A stretch of DNA of 64,000 nt. Source: an uncultured Shewanella sp. (GTDB taxonomy: Bacteria > Pseudomonadota > Gammaproteobacteria > Enterobacterales > Shewanellaceae). A model generated the notes under the pieces. That model made no database searches and had not been told where the DNA came from. It saw only the letters and a program-made list of their open reading frames with translations. How positions within the stretch are numbered: the first letter of the stretch is position 1; each line of letters begins with the position of its first letter. Of the stretch, positions 46,604 to 56,287 are shown piece after piece. Made by a program: the position numbers and the translations under genes. The stretch lies in the NCBI RefSeq assembly GCF_947501665.1, contig NZ_CANMWS010000003.1, positions 1-64,000 of the forward strand, read 5' to 3'.

Positions 46604-47932
46604 ATGAATGGAAATGTAAAAAAGATCGTTTGGTCTGAAGGTATGTTTATTAGCCCACAGCATTTTCAGCAACAAGAACGGTATATAGAGTCTTATATTA
46701 AAAATTATCATCATTATTATCATAACAGTGATGCTGGTATATTTGATATTGATTTTGATAGTGATTTACTTAAAATTGGTAAATTTGGGTTAAGAAGCTC
46801 ATCGGGTGTTTTTCCTGATGGGACTCCATTTCATACGGATTATGAGATGGTTATCGATATTCCTGATGATGCCATGGGTAAATTAATTTATTTAGCTCTT
46901 CCGATCTATAGATTAGGAGTCCAAGACGTTACATTTGAAGCTAATTCAGGGACCCGCCATCGTTCAATGATGCAACCTATTTTTGATTCTAGTCGGCAAG
47001 ATAGTGAAGCTGAAGAAGTTGAACTTTCCATTCTTAATATTTGCTTGAAAATGGAAGGGGAAGATCTTGAAGATTATTCAGTGATTGAAATTGCAAAAAT
47101 TAAAGAAGTTAAAATTGATGGGGGAGTTATTTTAGATCAGACCTATATACCTCCTTGTTTACGTATAAAAATATCAGATTATATTTTAACATCATTGAAA
47201 GAAATACATGCTGACTTAGTCAGTCATGGTCAAAACTTATCGAATAAATTATCTGTTGATAACAGTATAAAGGCAGATCAAATCGTGGCTTCAGATTATA
47301 TCATGTTGCAAACGATTGCGAGATGGACACCTCAAGTTTATTTTTGGATGAACACTGATAAACTTGCTCCTCAAAATTTATACTATGACCTTTGTATTAT
47401 GGCAGGAGAATTTTCTGCTTTAAATTCAAAGTTATTAAGTGATTTTCATCATTTTAATTGCCGAGATTTGTTCCCTTTATTTAGCCAACTTTTTGGTGAT
47501 ATTAAAATATTGCTACGACAAGGAAGAGAAAGTAGTGTAACGATTTTGAATTGGGATGAGACTTTATTTGATAAAAGAAGGCTACTACGAATTAAAGTCA
47601 TGGATTCAGTATTATACAGTTCAAGCCGAATTTTATTAGCAGTCAGTTGCTCTTTAGGGATGGTAGAGACCAGTAAGCAATTTATTGCATCTACTAAGTT
47701 GGGGGGGAATAGTCGAATAGCTGAACTTGTAAGAAATTCAGTGTCAGGTATTGCAATGACGGCCTTACCTTTCGCACCTAATGAGTTAAAAGCAAGAGCA
47801 AATAAAGCTTACTTTGAACTTGATACAGATTCTCCTTATTGGCATGAGATAGTGCGTAAAGATGAACCTATAGCATTACATTTGAATGAAAAAATTAAAG
47901 ACTTTGAGATTGAGATGATATTTATACGCTAG
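46604..47932 (+). CDS. tssK: T6SS baseplate protein TssK
   Basis: 442 residues. KIVWSEGMFISPQHFQQQERYIESYI at the start is the family signature. The middle and end (DLCIMAGEFSAL, PLFSQLFGDIKILL, ALPFAPNELKARANKAYFELDTDSPYW) also agree. TssK links the baseplate to the TssLM membrane complex and carries a receptor-binding-like C-terminal domain. It starts immediately after the tssJ stop. Confidence 0.97.
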   Translation: MNGNVKKIVWSEGMFISPQHFQQQERYIESYIKNYHHYYHNSDAGIFDIDFDSDLLKIGKFGLRSSSGVFPDGTPFHTDYEMVIDIPDDAMGKLIYLALPIYRLGVQDVTFEANSGTRHRSMMQPIFDSSRQDSEAEEVELSILNICLKMEGEDLEDYSVIEIAKIKEVKIDGGVILDQTYIPPCLRIKISDYILTSLKEIHADLVSHGQNLSNKLSVDNSIKADQIVASDYIMLQTIARWTPQVYFWMNTDKLAPQNLYYDLCIMAGEFSALNSKLLSDFHHFNCRDLFPLFSQLFGDIKILLRQGRESSVTILNWDETLFDKRRLLRIKVMDSVLYSSSRILLAVSCSLGMVETSKQFIASTKLGGNSRIAELVRNSVSGIAMTALPFAPNELKARANKAYFELDTDSPYWHEIVRKDEPIALHLNEKIKDFEIEMIFIR

Positions 47933-47943
47933 GGAAATAAATC

Positions 47944-49014
47944 ATGGGGTTAGATAATAATGAAGCATTAGATTCGGGTAATGATGACTTAATGCAAGAG
48001 AAGGTGAAGGAATTACAATTACCTTATACTGATAATGCATTATTAGATTTGTATGTTGAATATATTGCCATACTCTTGGCCATCCCTAGGCAGATAAGAC
48101 CTGCTGATCTTGCATTTTATCGGCAAGAACTTATTAATAAAATTATGTTGATAAGGCGTAAAGGAGTGTTATTAGATTATCATCCTAGTGTTTTAGATAA
48201 AGCCTGTTTTATTGTGTGTGCAGCAACGGACGAAGCGATTATATATAGCAATTGGGGAAAGAGTGCTGGATGGGAAAATGCAACATTATTAAATCACTTC
48301 TTTAATCAAAATAATGGTGGAGAAGTTTTTTTTGATTTACTCGAGAAAGCTAAGTATCAACCTAAAAAATTACTTGATTTTATTGAGTTGCAATTTGTAT
48401 TACTGAAAATTGGATTTATGGGAAAATATCGGTTTGAATCTCAATATTTACTTAATGAATATGCTTCAGAACTATATGAATGTATTTTTAATTATAAAAA
48501 TTATCATTCTTTAAAACTCAGTGATCATACTAAAAAGCTTAAACCTAAGAGTCAGATAAAGTTTATTGCTTATAGTTTATGGATCTCATTAACTTTACTG
48601 GTTGTACTGGCTGTTGGTGCGACATCTTATATTTTTTATGAAAAATGGGTTGAGAGTGTTTCACAGCAATTTGTTCATTTGCAGAGCGTTGAAAATTCAG
48701 AAGATTTGTATTTACACTTTTCAGATGATGAATTTATTGATGAAAATATTACCTATAAGCCTCCTAAAACTGGATGGTATGTTCAGTTACCAGAACCTAT
48801 GGAAAGGGGAAAGGCTAAAAATTTAATGAAGCACTTGATACTTGCTGGCTTTGATGTGCAATTACAAGTTAAGGGAAACGAGGCCTTAGTTAATTTATTT
48901 GCGGGAAAAATTTATCAACAAGGTGAGCATTTAAATGATCTTCTTCATTTAAGGTACTCTCAGTCCGGAAGAGTCAGATATTATAAAAAGGAGAGCTTTA
49001 TTCATGCCAAGTAA
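47944..49014 (+). CDS. tssL: T6SS inner-membrane protein TssL with SPOR-like C-terminal domain
   Basis: 356 residues. The cytoplasmic DotU/IcmH domain (about 25-185: LLAIPRQIRPADLAFYRQELINKI, KACFIVCAATDEAIIYSNWG) is followed by one membrane helix (about 208-231) and a periplasmic part. From about 277 to 345 that part reads GWYVQLPEP, AKNLMKHLILAGFDVQLQV and NLFAGKIYQQGEHLNDL, a pattern like SPOR domains, which bind denuded peptidoglycan; usual extended TssL proteins carry an OmpA-like domain. The SPOR call is by eye. It overlaps tssM by 11 bases. Confidence 0.92.
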   Translation: MGLDNNEALDSGNDDLMQEKVKELQLPYTDNALLDLYVEYIAILLAIPRQIRPADLAFYRQELINKIMLIRRKGVLLDYHPSVLDKACFIVCAATDEAIIYSNWGKSAGWENATLLNHFFNQNNGGEVFFDLLEKAKYQPKKLLDFIELQFVLLKIGFMGKYRFESQYLLNEYASELYECIFNYKNYHSLKLSDHTKKLKPKSQIKFIAYSLWISLTLLVVLAVGATSYIFYEKWVESVSQQFVHLQSVENSEDLYLHFSDDEFIDENITYKPPKTGWYVQLPEPMERGKAKNLMKHLILAGFDVQLQVKGNEALVNLFAGKIYQQGEHLNDLLHLRYSQSGRVRYYKKESFIHAK

Positions 49015-52000
49015 ATGGAGGTGGGCCTTCGCTGCCTGGTTGCTGATTGTTATTATCATCGCGATTATTGCTTATATTTATCGAGTGGAAATTGGTGATG
49101 AAATGTTAATGGTCTTGGGAGGAGGGCTTATTGTCGTCTCAGCTTTTATTATTGGCTATTATCTTAATTCAACAAAAGAAAAAGTGGAACTCACTCCTTT
49201 AGAGGTTGAAATAAAAAGGGGAAAAATGCTCATTGAAAGGCAATTTGTTGGAGCATTGAAAACGATTTATGGACGAAAATATAAAAATGGAAAATGCCTG
49301 CATTCTTTACCCTGGTATATTTTGTTGGCAGGAAAGCGAGTGGATGCTAAACGGTTTTTATACCTTAATAATCTGAATAATGTCAATTCAGATGATGTGG
49401 AGGCAGACAGGCTATTTAGAGTATGGGGTAGTGATGAGTTACTTATCTTTCAATTGACTGAAGATATATTTAATACAGAAAAAGAAAAAGAAGAGCTATT
49501 GATTTTTTTAGCGAAATTATTATATAAATATCGTCCTCGTCAAGCTGTAAATGGCATTATTACTATTGCACGCTGTAAAACAATTTTAGATGATAAAGAG
49601 GTGGATAGTGATGGAGATGTATTGGCTCGTGGATTACAGCGCTCGATTAATCACTTCAATGTTGAGTCCGGTTTAATCTTACCTGTTTATACTTTATTCG
49701 ATGCATTAGATGAGGTTAGTGATATTAGTGAATATTTTTCAAATTTCTCTGGTATTGAGGCTGAACAACCTTTTGGATCTTGTGTTCCTTTAGAAAAGAA
49801 TGGTAAAAGCCAATTTAATGCGCAATGGTTTGAAGAAGAATATAGCCGTACCGTTCATGAAATTAGCCTTTTACAATCCAAAGAATTGAATGATAGTAAA
49901 AAAACGGAAAATTGGTCATCTATTGTCGCTGTCACTTTTCAACTTAAATTGCTAAAACTGTCGATTCAACGCTTTTACTCAGTGTTATTTGCTGAGAGTC
50001 GTTTGCGTGATATTTTTTTCTACCGTGGGTATTACATGTTTTCTGCGGGTGATGCTAAACGTAAGATGGATATCTTATTAAAAGATGTGGGTGAGTCATT
50101 AGGGTTTAAATCTAATGATCATCAACTGTCTCAAACTCAAGGCCGTAGTTTGTTTTCTATGCATCTTGTAGGAAAGATTATTTTACCTGAATCACAACTT
50201 GTCGGTGTTAATAAGAAAAGAGAAAGAAGGTACCAGTATTTCCGTATTTTTTTATTTATTATTTTAGCTGTTATTGCTTTTGGAAGTATTTATATTCAAT
50301 ATAAAAATATGAAATTACAAGATGATTTTACTGGTAATATGTCAATGAAAGTTGATAAGTATACTGCGCAAATGTCTGAGGTTAAGCCGACAATTCAAAA
50401 TTTTCATATTATTTTGTCCCAACTTGATAACTTAAGAGTTCTCTATGAAAGTTCGAATAAAGAAAGTTTTTCAAAGGGGTTACTATATTTATTTGGTAAT
50501 AATAATATTGAGGAGGAATTAAAGCATGCCTATAATATTCAGTTAGAATTAATGTTATTACCTTTGTTTATTGAATTTGTTGCCAATGATTTACGTATTG
50601 AAATAGCATTAAATAACTCAGGAGAAGTTTTTGAGCTATTGCATTATTATATGATGTTTTTTGACTATTCCGAATTAGATAAAGATAAACTTATTGTGTA
50701 TTTAATGTCTGCTTCTCATAATTATGTCGATCTTACTCCTCATCAAAGTCGAATGCTTCGCTATCAAATGGAGGAGCTGTTTAGTTTTGACTACACAGAG
50801 CTTGCAGCAGATCCTGAATTGATTGAATCAGCGGATAATCACTTACGTGGTGTGCCTTATTATAGGTTGATTTATAATAGTATTAAAAGTGAAGTACAAA
50901 ATAAGAAGTTAATTGATATTGCTGATGCTATTGGCCAAGGATTCTATACAATATTTACGCTTCCAAGTGAATCTAAAGTGACCCATATTCCTTTTTTCTA
51001 CACAAAAAGAGGCTTTGAAGCATCGAGAGAAAGCTTGTCAGAAGAGTCTGAGTTGATAAAGAAAAGGTTATATGAAATTAAAAAAATCAATGGGGATAAA
51101 TCGGAGACTACGATAGCAGAACTTGTGAGTTTGAGTAATAAAATACAGGAATTATATTTTAGTGAATATATTTATTATTGGAATGACTTACTTGTAAATG
51201 TATCGATTAACCGATTTTCTAATAGCAATGCTTTTAGAAATGCGCTGACTTTGTTGAAAGATCCTGTACAAAGTCCTTTGATTCTTTTTCTCGAGCAGGT
51301 GAGAGAAAATACTAAGTTAGCCAGAGATGCAACCCAAGATGATGAATTCGATGACACTAACCAGCCAGAGCGTGTTGTGAATAATGCATTTTCAGATATT
51401 ATTCATACATTTAATGAAAAGTCTGTTGTTGCAGGTTCCCTTGCAGAGTTTCAATCATTACTGGTTGGGTTGAATGACTTTATTGTTAAAAATGAACAAG
51501 CTCCTGTGCCGGGCGCTGCATGGCTTGAATCAGCTAAAGCTCATATTGACAATGAGCCAGATCCCATGTCATTAATTAGGTTACAAGCCGCATCTTTACC
51601 TGTATCAGTTGCCCATTGGGGAGAGTCGATTTCTACACAGTCAGTTTCTTTATTGTTTAATCAAGCTAACCGCTATATTCAACGTCAGTGGGAGGTAGAA
51701 ATTGGAAAGAACTTTAAGCGTGACTTAGGTCAGTATTATCCATTTAATGTAAATAGTACTGAAGATGTTACTTTGGTTCGTTTTGCTGATTTTTTTAAAT
51801 ATGACGGAGTACTGGACACATTTTATCAATTTTATTTGGCGCCATTTGTGATGGGGCAAGGTGATAAAATGACAGCTATTGTGTCAGATGGAATTAAATT
51901 CCCATTGAATACTACTGTCCTGAAAGAGATTAATAGAGGCCTACAAATTACAAATGAACTATTTGATAATCCCGATAATCAATTAGAACTCATACTGAGT

Positions 52001-52408
52001 ATTAAACCAAGAAATTTATCATCTTCAGCGACACGTTTTGACTTGTTGACAGAGAGTGTATTATTAAATTATCAACAAGGTCCACGTTTGTGGAGTAAAT
52101 TGACTTGGCCTATGGACATGAATAACTTTCCACTATCGGCTAATTTCTTTTTTAATGGAATGAAGTTAGCAGAACGTAATTACTCTGGAGATTGGGCATT
52201 ATTTAGGTTCTTTAATGATTCGACAATTAGCTATAATCCATTTACAAAAAATTATTTACTTAACTATCAGTTAGATAGGTATAGGATTGATATTGAAGTC
52301 AAAGGGAAAGAACGTCTTCACTTGATATTTAATCTTATTGATGGATTTAATTTACCGAGTAAATTGAATGTTATTAAAGAAGAAAGGACTATGCATAAAT
52401 TAGATTGA
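49004..52408 (+). CDS. tssM: T6SS inner-membrane protein TssM (IcmF), degenerate P-loop
   Basis: 1134 residues. Two N-terminal helices (about 7-27, 33-51) and a third near 409-432 flank the cytoplasmic domain; the large periplasmic part ends with the conserved WPMDMNNFPLSANFFFNGMKLAERNYSGDWALFRFFND domain. In TssM proteins with nucleotide-binding ability, LPWY is followed by a GxxGxGKT P-loop. Here it reads LPWYILLAGKRVDAKRFLYL, with no G-K-S/T, and the matching Walker B region (VWGSDELLIFQL) is also altered. NTP binding is therefore unlikely. It forms the trans-envelope channel with TssJ and TssL. Confidence 0.95.
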   Translation: MPSKWRWAFAAWLLIVIIIAIIAYIYRVEIGDEMLMVLGGGLIVVSAFIIGYYLNSTKEKVELTPLEVEIKRGKMLIERQFVGALKTIYGRKYKNGKCLHSLPWYILLAGKRVDAKRFLYLNNLNNVNSDDVEADRLFRVWGSDELLIFQLTEDIFNTEKEKEELLIFLAKLLYKYRPRQAVNGIITIARCKTILDDKEVDSDGDVLARGLQRSINHFNVESGLILPVYTLFDALDEVSDISEYFSNFSGIEAEQPFGSCVPLEKNGKSQFNAQWFEEEYSRTVHEISLLQSKELNDSKKTENWSSIVAVTFQLKLLKLSIQRFYSVLFAESRLRDIFFYRGYYMFSAGDAKRKMDILLKDVGESLGFKSNDHQLSQTQGRSLFSMHLVGKIILPESQLVGVNKKRERRYQYFRIFLFIILAVIAFGSIYIQYKNMKLQDDFTGNMSMKVDKYTAQMSEVKPTIQNFHIILSQLDNLRVLYESSNKESFSKGLLYLFGNNNIEEELKHAYNIQLELMLLPLFIEFVANDLRIEIALNNSGEVFELLHYYMMFFDYSELDKDKLIVYLMSASHNYVDLTPHQSRMLRYQMEELFSFDYTELAADPELIESADNHLRGVPYYRLIYNSIKSEVQNKKLIDIADAIGQGFYTIFTLPSESKVTHIPFFYTKRGFEASRESLSEESELIKKRLYEIKKINGDKSETTIAELVSLSNKIQELYFSEYIYYWNDLLVNVSINRFSNSNAFRNALTLLKDPVQSPLILFLEQVRENTKLARDATQDDEFDDTNQPERVVNNAFSDIIHTFNEKSVVAGSLAEFQSLLVGLNDFIVKNEQAPVPGAAWLESAKAHIDNEPDPMSLIRLQAASLPVSVAHWGESISTQSVSLLFNQANRYIQRQWEVEIGKNFKRDLGQYYPFNVNSTEDVTLVRFADFFKYDGVLDTFYQFYLAPFVMGQGDKMTAIVSDGIKFPLNTTVLKEINRGLQITNELFDNPDNQLELILSIKPRNLSSSATRFDLLTESVLLNYQQGPRLWSKLTWPMDMNNFPLSANFFFNGMKLAERNYSGDWALFRFFNDSTISYNPFTKNYLLNYQLDRYRIDIEVKGKERLHLIFNLIDGFNLPSKLNVIKEERTMHKLD

Positions 52409-52456
52409 TATTGTAAATATGTTTTATTTGAAATTGTATACTAAAAAGGAAAGTGA

Positions 52457-54469
52457 ATGTCTAATGAATTAGAAATAGCCAGTAGACGTTTAATATTAAC
52501 AGTAGATAAAAGTGAAGAATATTCATTGGAAAGTGTTACTGTTTGCCAAATGGTTGGAGATGGGAATCAGTGCCGAGGTGTATTATTGTCGAGTGAGCCT
52601 ATGACAGCAGATAAAATCGGTACAGATATAAAGATTTCATATACTCAAACTACTGGTGATATAATTGTCTATCTAAGCTGCTTATATTCTTATAATTTAC
52701 TTGACTATGATATTGTGACAGGGGTATATCGTTTTGAATGGGTAGCGAATCCTTGGTTTGAATTATTGAGAGATTCTTCTAATTGCCGTATATTTCAGAG
52801 TGTTACAACACAAAGTATTATTTCAACTATTTTTAGTGAATTGAATTATTCTGGCTGCTTTGAATTTAAATTAATTGGTGATGATGAAGTTCGAGAGTAC
52901 TGTGTTCAATTTAATGAATCAAATTATGATTTTATTTGTCGAATAATGTCAGAAGTTGGTTGGCATTATCATTTTTCTGATGAATCAGATGTTAGTAAAT
53001 TGATTATTAGTGATAACAATGAAGGGTTTTCTTCATGTGATCCCGCAATAGCAGAATACTTAATAGGTTCAAGTAATAAATTTGATTGTATTAAGACATG
53101 GTCTCCTCATTATCAAGCCTCAATAGGTACAGCTAGAAGCAGTGATTATTCAATGGCTTTGGTATCTTTACTTGATAGTGGAGAGCAATATTCTGCTAGC
53201 GATTGTGCTCAAGTACCCCAGAGTTATTATATTTACCCGAGTCGCTCTACAACAACAGCGCAAAGCTCGAAAAAAGCTAAATTAGCCATTCAATCATTTG
53301 ATAGTCAGTCGATTAAGTACATAGGGACATCTAATCTAGTTTCATTGATGGGGGGGAAGCAGTTTACACTTTCTGGCCATGAAGACAGTGCTTTGAACCA
53401 AACTTATATTATACTTGAATGTTATCATAACATTAGTGCTGAAGGAGTAGGGGAAGTTCATTATAACAATAGAATAAGTGCATTACCTATCGATATAGAG
53501 TATAAGAACTTTCCTTTTCCAGCGAGTCAAATACATAGCCTTCAAAGTGCTGTAGTGGTAGGACCGAGTGGAAATGAAATTTACCGTGATACACAAAATC
53601 GTATCAAAGTGCAATTTCATTGGGATCTAGAAGGGAAATTAGATGAAAACTCCAGTGCATGGATTCGAGTCTCTCAAGCAATGATTGGCCAAGGATTTGG
53701 TATGATGTTTACGCCAAGAATAGGCGATGAGGTTTTAGTTGGTTTTATTGATGGCAATCCAGATAACCCAATTGTGCTTGGTGCGTTATACGATGATAAA
53801 AGTGCTCCACCTTTTGAGTCCAGTACACAATTTGGCTTGATGACACGATCTACACCGAGTGGCAGTGCGAGTAACGCACATGTATTTCGTTTTGATGATA
53901 AGAAAGATAATGAAGAGATTTATTTACAAAGTGAGAAAGATTTTAATGTATTAGTGAAAAATAATCGCGCTGCTCAAATTCAGGGGGATGAAACCCATCA
54001 AGTTGATAAGTCTTATACCCAAACGGTTACCGGAGCTGCAATTATTTCAACTGAAGATGCGTATTCAATAAAGGCAACTAAAACGATGAAGCTAGATGCT
54101 ACTGAAGATTTATCGTTTATATCGGCAGCTTCAATCAGTGGAAGTGCATCAGAGAATGTCAGCTTTACTGCTTCAAGTGATATGGACCATAGTGGAACGA
54201 ATATTACCCTTGATGGTTCCAGTTCTATTAAGTTGACTTGTGGCAGTAGCGAAATCAGTATGTCGAGTTCAAGTATCAGTATTAGCTCTCCTTCTATTTC
54301 AATTGAGGCTACAGGAACGGCTGAATTAAAAGGAGCAAGTGTGACTGTTGAAGGACAAGCAACGGCGACAGTAAAGGGGGTGACAGCAGAGCTTAATGGT
54401 TCAGCTACATCTAAGGTGACTTCAAGTGGAATTGCACAAATTAGTGGGTCTTTGACTACAATTAATTAG
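52457..54469 (+). CDS. vgrG: T6SS spike protein VgrG (TssI)
   Basis: 670 residues with the full gp27-gp5 layout. gp27-like head in residues 1-370, including QFNESNYDFICRIMSEVGWHYHF; OB-fold with VKVQFHWD-like (here IKVQFHWDLEG), SSAWIRVSQAMIGQGFGMMFTPRIGDEVLVGFIDGNPDNPIVLGALYD, typical of VgrG. The C-terminal needle (about 500-670) is a Ser/Thr-rich beta-helix of short repeats. No effector domain follows, so it is a structural spike tipped by the PAAR protein encoded next. Confidence 0.97.
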   Translation: MSNELEIASRRLILTVDKSEEYSLESVTVCQMVGDGNQCRGVLLSSEPMTADKIGTDIKISYTQTTGDIIVYLSCLYSYNLLDYDIVTGVYRFEWVANPWFELLRDSSNCRIFQSVTTQSIISTIFSELNYSGCFEFKLIGDDEVREYCVQFNESNYDFICRIMSEVGWHYHFSDESDVSKLIISDNNEGFSSCDPAIAEYLIGSSNKFDCIKTWSPHYQASIGTARSSDYSMALVSLLDSGEQYSASDCAQVPQSYYIYPSRSTTTAQSSKKAKLAIQSFDSQSIKYIGTSNLVSLMGGKQFTLSGHEDSALNQTYIILECYHNISAEGVGEVHYNNRISALPIDIEYKNFPFPASQIHSLQSAVVVGPSGNEIYRDTQNRIKVQFHWDLEGKLDENSSAWIRVSQAMIGQGFGMMFTPRIGDEVLVGFIDGNPDNPIVLGALYDDKSAPPFESSTQFGLMTRSTPSGSASNAHVFRFDDKKDNEEIYLQSEKDFNVLVKNNRAAQIQGDETHQVDKSYTQTVTGAAIISTEDAYSIKATKTMKLDATEDLSFISAASISGSASENVSFTASSDMDHSGTNITLDGSSSIKLTCGSSEISMSSSSISISSPSISIEATGTAELKGASVTVEGQATATVKGVTAELNGSATSKVTSSGIAQISGSLTTIN

Positions 54470-54495
54470 TCAAAAACGGAAGTAAAAAAGGGGGA

Positions 54496-54789
54496 ATGAT
54501 GACGTTAGCCGCTAGAGCGACAGATCTTCATGTTTGTCCTATGGTTACGGGGGTTGTACCTCATGTGGGTGGGCCGGTTTTACCTGGAAATGCCTCTACG
54601 GTATTAATCGGTAAACTACCTGCAGCAGTCGTCGGTCAATCTTGTACTTGTGTTGGTCCGCCTGATACCATAGTGGCAGGCAGCATGACAGTGCTTATTT
54701 GTAATATGCCAGCGGCAAGAATGGGAGATTCAACATCCCATGGTGGAAGTATTGTTTTAGGATGTGCGACCGTTATGATTGGTGGATAA
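54496..54789 (+). CDS. PAAR-domain spike tip protein
   Basis: A 97-residue single-domain PAAR protein. LHVCPMVTGVVPHVGGPVLPG, SCTCVGPPDTIVAGS, MPAARMGDSTSHGGSIVLG and TVMIGG are the usual cone repeats and zinc-site residues. It sharpens the VgrG tip. It has no C-terminal toxin extension. It follows vgrG by 26 bases and is the last structural gene of the T6SS. A weak hairpin plus T run at 54896-54922 may end the operon. Confidence 0.95.
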   Translation: MMTLAARATDLHVCPMVTGVVPHVGGPVLPGNASTVLIGKLPAAVVGQSCTCVGPPDTIVAGSMTVLICNMPAARMGDSTSHGGSIVLGCATVMIGG

Positions 54790-54921
54790 GTTGAATACAA
54801 AATAAATATCATTATATTAACTAGTTGTGTCGATTGTTATGGTGTTCAGATAATGATATAGCGAATAACATTTATTTTTTATTCAATAACTTAATAATGA
54901 TATCTTTCAGATATTGATTTT

Positions 54922-55233
54922 TTATAACGTTATTTGTTTATTTTTTTGTGAAAGCTCAATAGCTGGGGCTGATATTGCTCTATTTTCATTATTGAAACCA
55001 TCACTAATGGCTCTATCAATTAACTCCTGAACTTTTTTCTGCTGTTTTATAGTTAAATCTTTTGGCTGATTGAAATGAAATTCTATTATATTCCCTATAC
55101 TTATAGTGTAACCATTAAACTTAACTCCTTTTATATAATCATTGTAGCGACATAATATATGATTTAACTGATGCATTTTTAGATCGGCTAATTTTTTTTC
55201 TTTAATTGTGTCGAGTTGTTTAAAGTTAGGCAT
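54922..55233 (-). CDS. hypothetical protein, 103 residues
   Basis: I do not recognise this protein. It is small, Lys/Gln/Ile-rich, likely soluble and alpha/beta, and has no signal peptide or membrane helix. A good ribosome-binding sequence (AAAGGAACC region) lies just before the ATG. It runs opposite to the PAAR gene and the next ORF. Position directly behind the spike genes makes a T6SS-accessory or immunity role possible, but orientation does not fit an effector-immunity operon. Confidence 0.55.
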   Translation of the reverse strand: MPNFKQLDTIKEKKLADLKMHQLNHILCRYNDYIKGVKFNGYTISIGNIIEFHFNQPKDLTIKQQKKVQELIDRAISDGFNNENRAISAPAIELSQKNKQITL

Positions 55234-55444
55234 TTTAGGTTCCTTTAAGGTGTGATCCTTTTTATTAACTGTTGATTGATATATTTGTTTTAGATAATTA
55301 ATGTAAAGGATTACTTCTCATAATTGTTAGTTTAGGTCATAATTTTAGCTTACACTTTAATATTTTAATTGCAATGGCATAAATATTATCCTCTTCTATA
55401 ATTAATATTCTTATTCAATACATTAATAACGTTTGGAGTAGAGT

Positions 55445-56245
55445 ATGAATAAAAATGAATTTAAGAGGCATTTAAATGAAAATAAAATGGAAGGCTTGGC
55501 TATAACCTGTTCTGTTATTGATGAGATTTGTGGTTTTAACTGGGCAGGGATCGCAAACGATGGTATCTCATCGATCATGGATGTTCATGAAGGCAGAGTT
55601 AAGCCAGAAAGAGTGCCCAATCCTCTTTTTATTAGTCATGGTCATGAAGCAGTCGGCAATCATTCTCCAAAAGTTAAGAAATATTTGCGAAACCGTAGGT
55701 GGAAAAAAATCGGTGGGGGGTTAGTATCACTCGGGGGGAATTTTGGATCTGTTGTGACGCAAGTTAATACGACAGGGATAGCAAGGCACACTCGTGCATC
55801 GGCAAAAACGCTAGCGCATATTGCGCGTATCAATCAAATTTCAAAGCGTTTCAAGCAAAGTGAGTATTTAACAGAGCTTTGTGCTGTGGTTATGTTAATG
55901 AAGAAAATTAAGGCGACGACTCGAGGGGGGCAACTTGTGTCAGATTGTATTCCAATGGCACTAGCCAGTGGGCTTATCGGCTGTGGTGCTTCGGTATTTG
56001 GTGGTGTGATGGCCGCTAAACATAAAGCCATTGTGGCGCAAACTTCTGTTTTATTGCATTGGAGAGCGTTTCAAGAGTTGCAGCTGTGTAAAGTGTTTGG
56101 CGGCTCAGGGCCTGCTATGGACATTGTACGGGAGTTGTTTGCCCAAGCTATACGTTCAGGAGAACCTGATTATGGTAAGGCTGATGCACTGATTAAAGAG
56201 CCTGCTGGTTGGGTAGCGATTCAAGATAAAATTAATCTGATCTAG
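55445..56245 (+). CDS. hypothetical protein downstream of T6SS spike genes, candidate effector
   Basis: A 266-residue protein I do not recognise. The N-terminal third is soluble; then come a Gly-rich segment IGGGLVSLGGNFGSVV (about 91-106), a basic helical stretch, and a second Gly/Ala-rich hydrophobic segment IPMALASGLIGCGASVFGGV (about 175-194) long enough to enter a membrane. No signal peptide. Ribosome-binding GGAG lies before ATG 55445. Its base use looks closer to the chromosome flank than to the AT-rich T6SS. Location after vgrG-PAAR makes a membrane-acting cargo conceivable; this is a guess. Confidence 0.6.
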   Translation: MNKNEFKRHLNENKMEGLAITCSVIDEICGFNWAGIANDGISSIMDVHEGRVKPERVPNPLFISHGHEAVGNHSPKVKKYLRNRRWKKIGGGLVSLGGNFGSVVTQVNTTGIARHTRASAKTLAHIARINQISKRFKQSEYLTELCAVVMLMKKIKATTRGGQLVSDCIPMALASGLIGCGASVFGGVMAAKHKAIVAQTSVLLHWRAFQELQLCKVFGGSGPAMDIVRELFAQAIRSGEPDYGKADALIKEPAGWVAIQDKINLI

Positions 56246-56287
56246 GTGTCGGAATTTGACTCATTAGGAGTGTTAATTTTTTAACGA

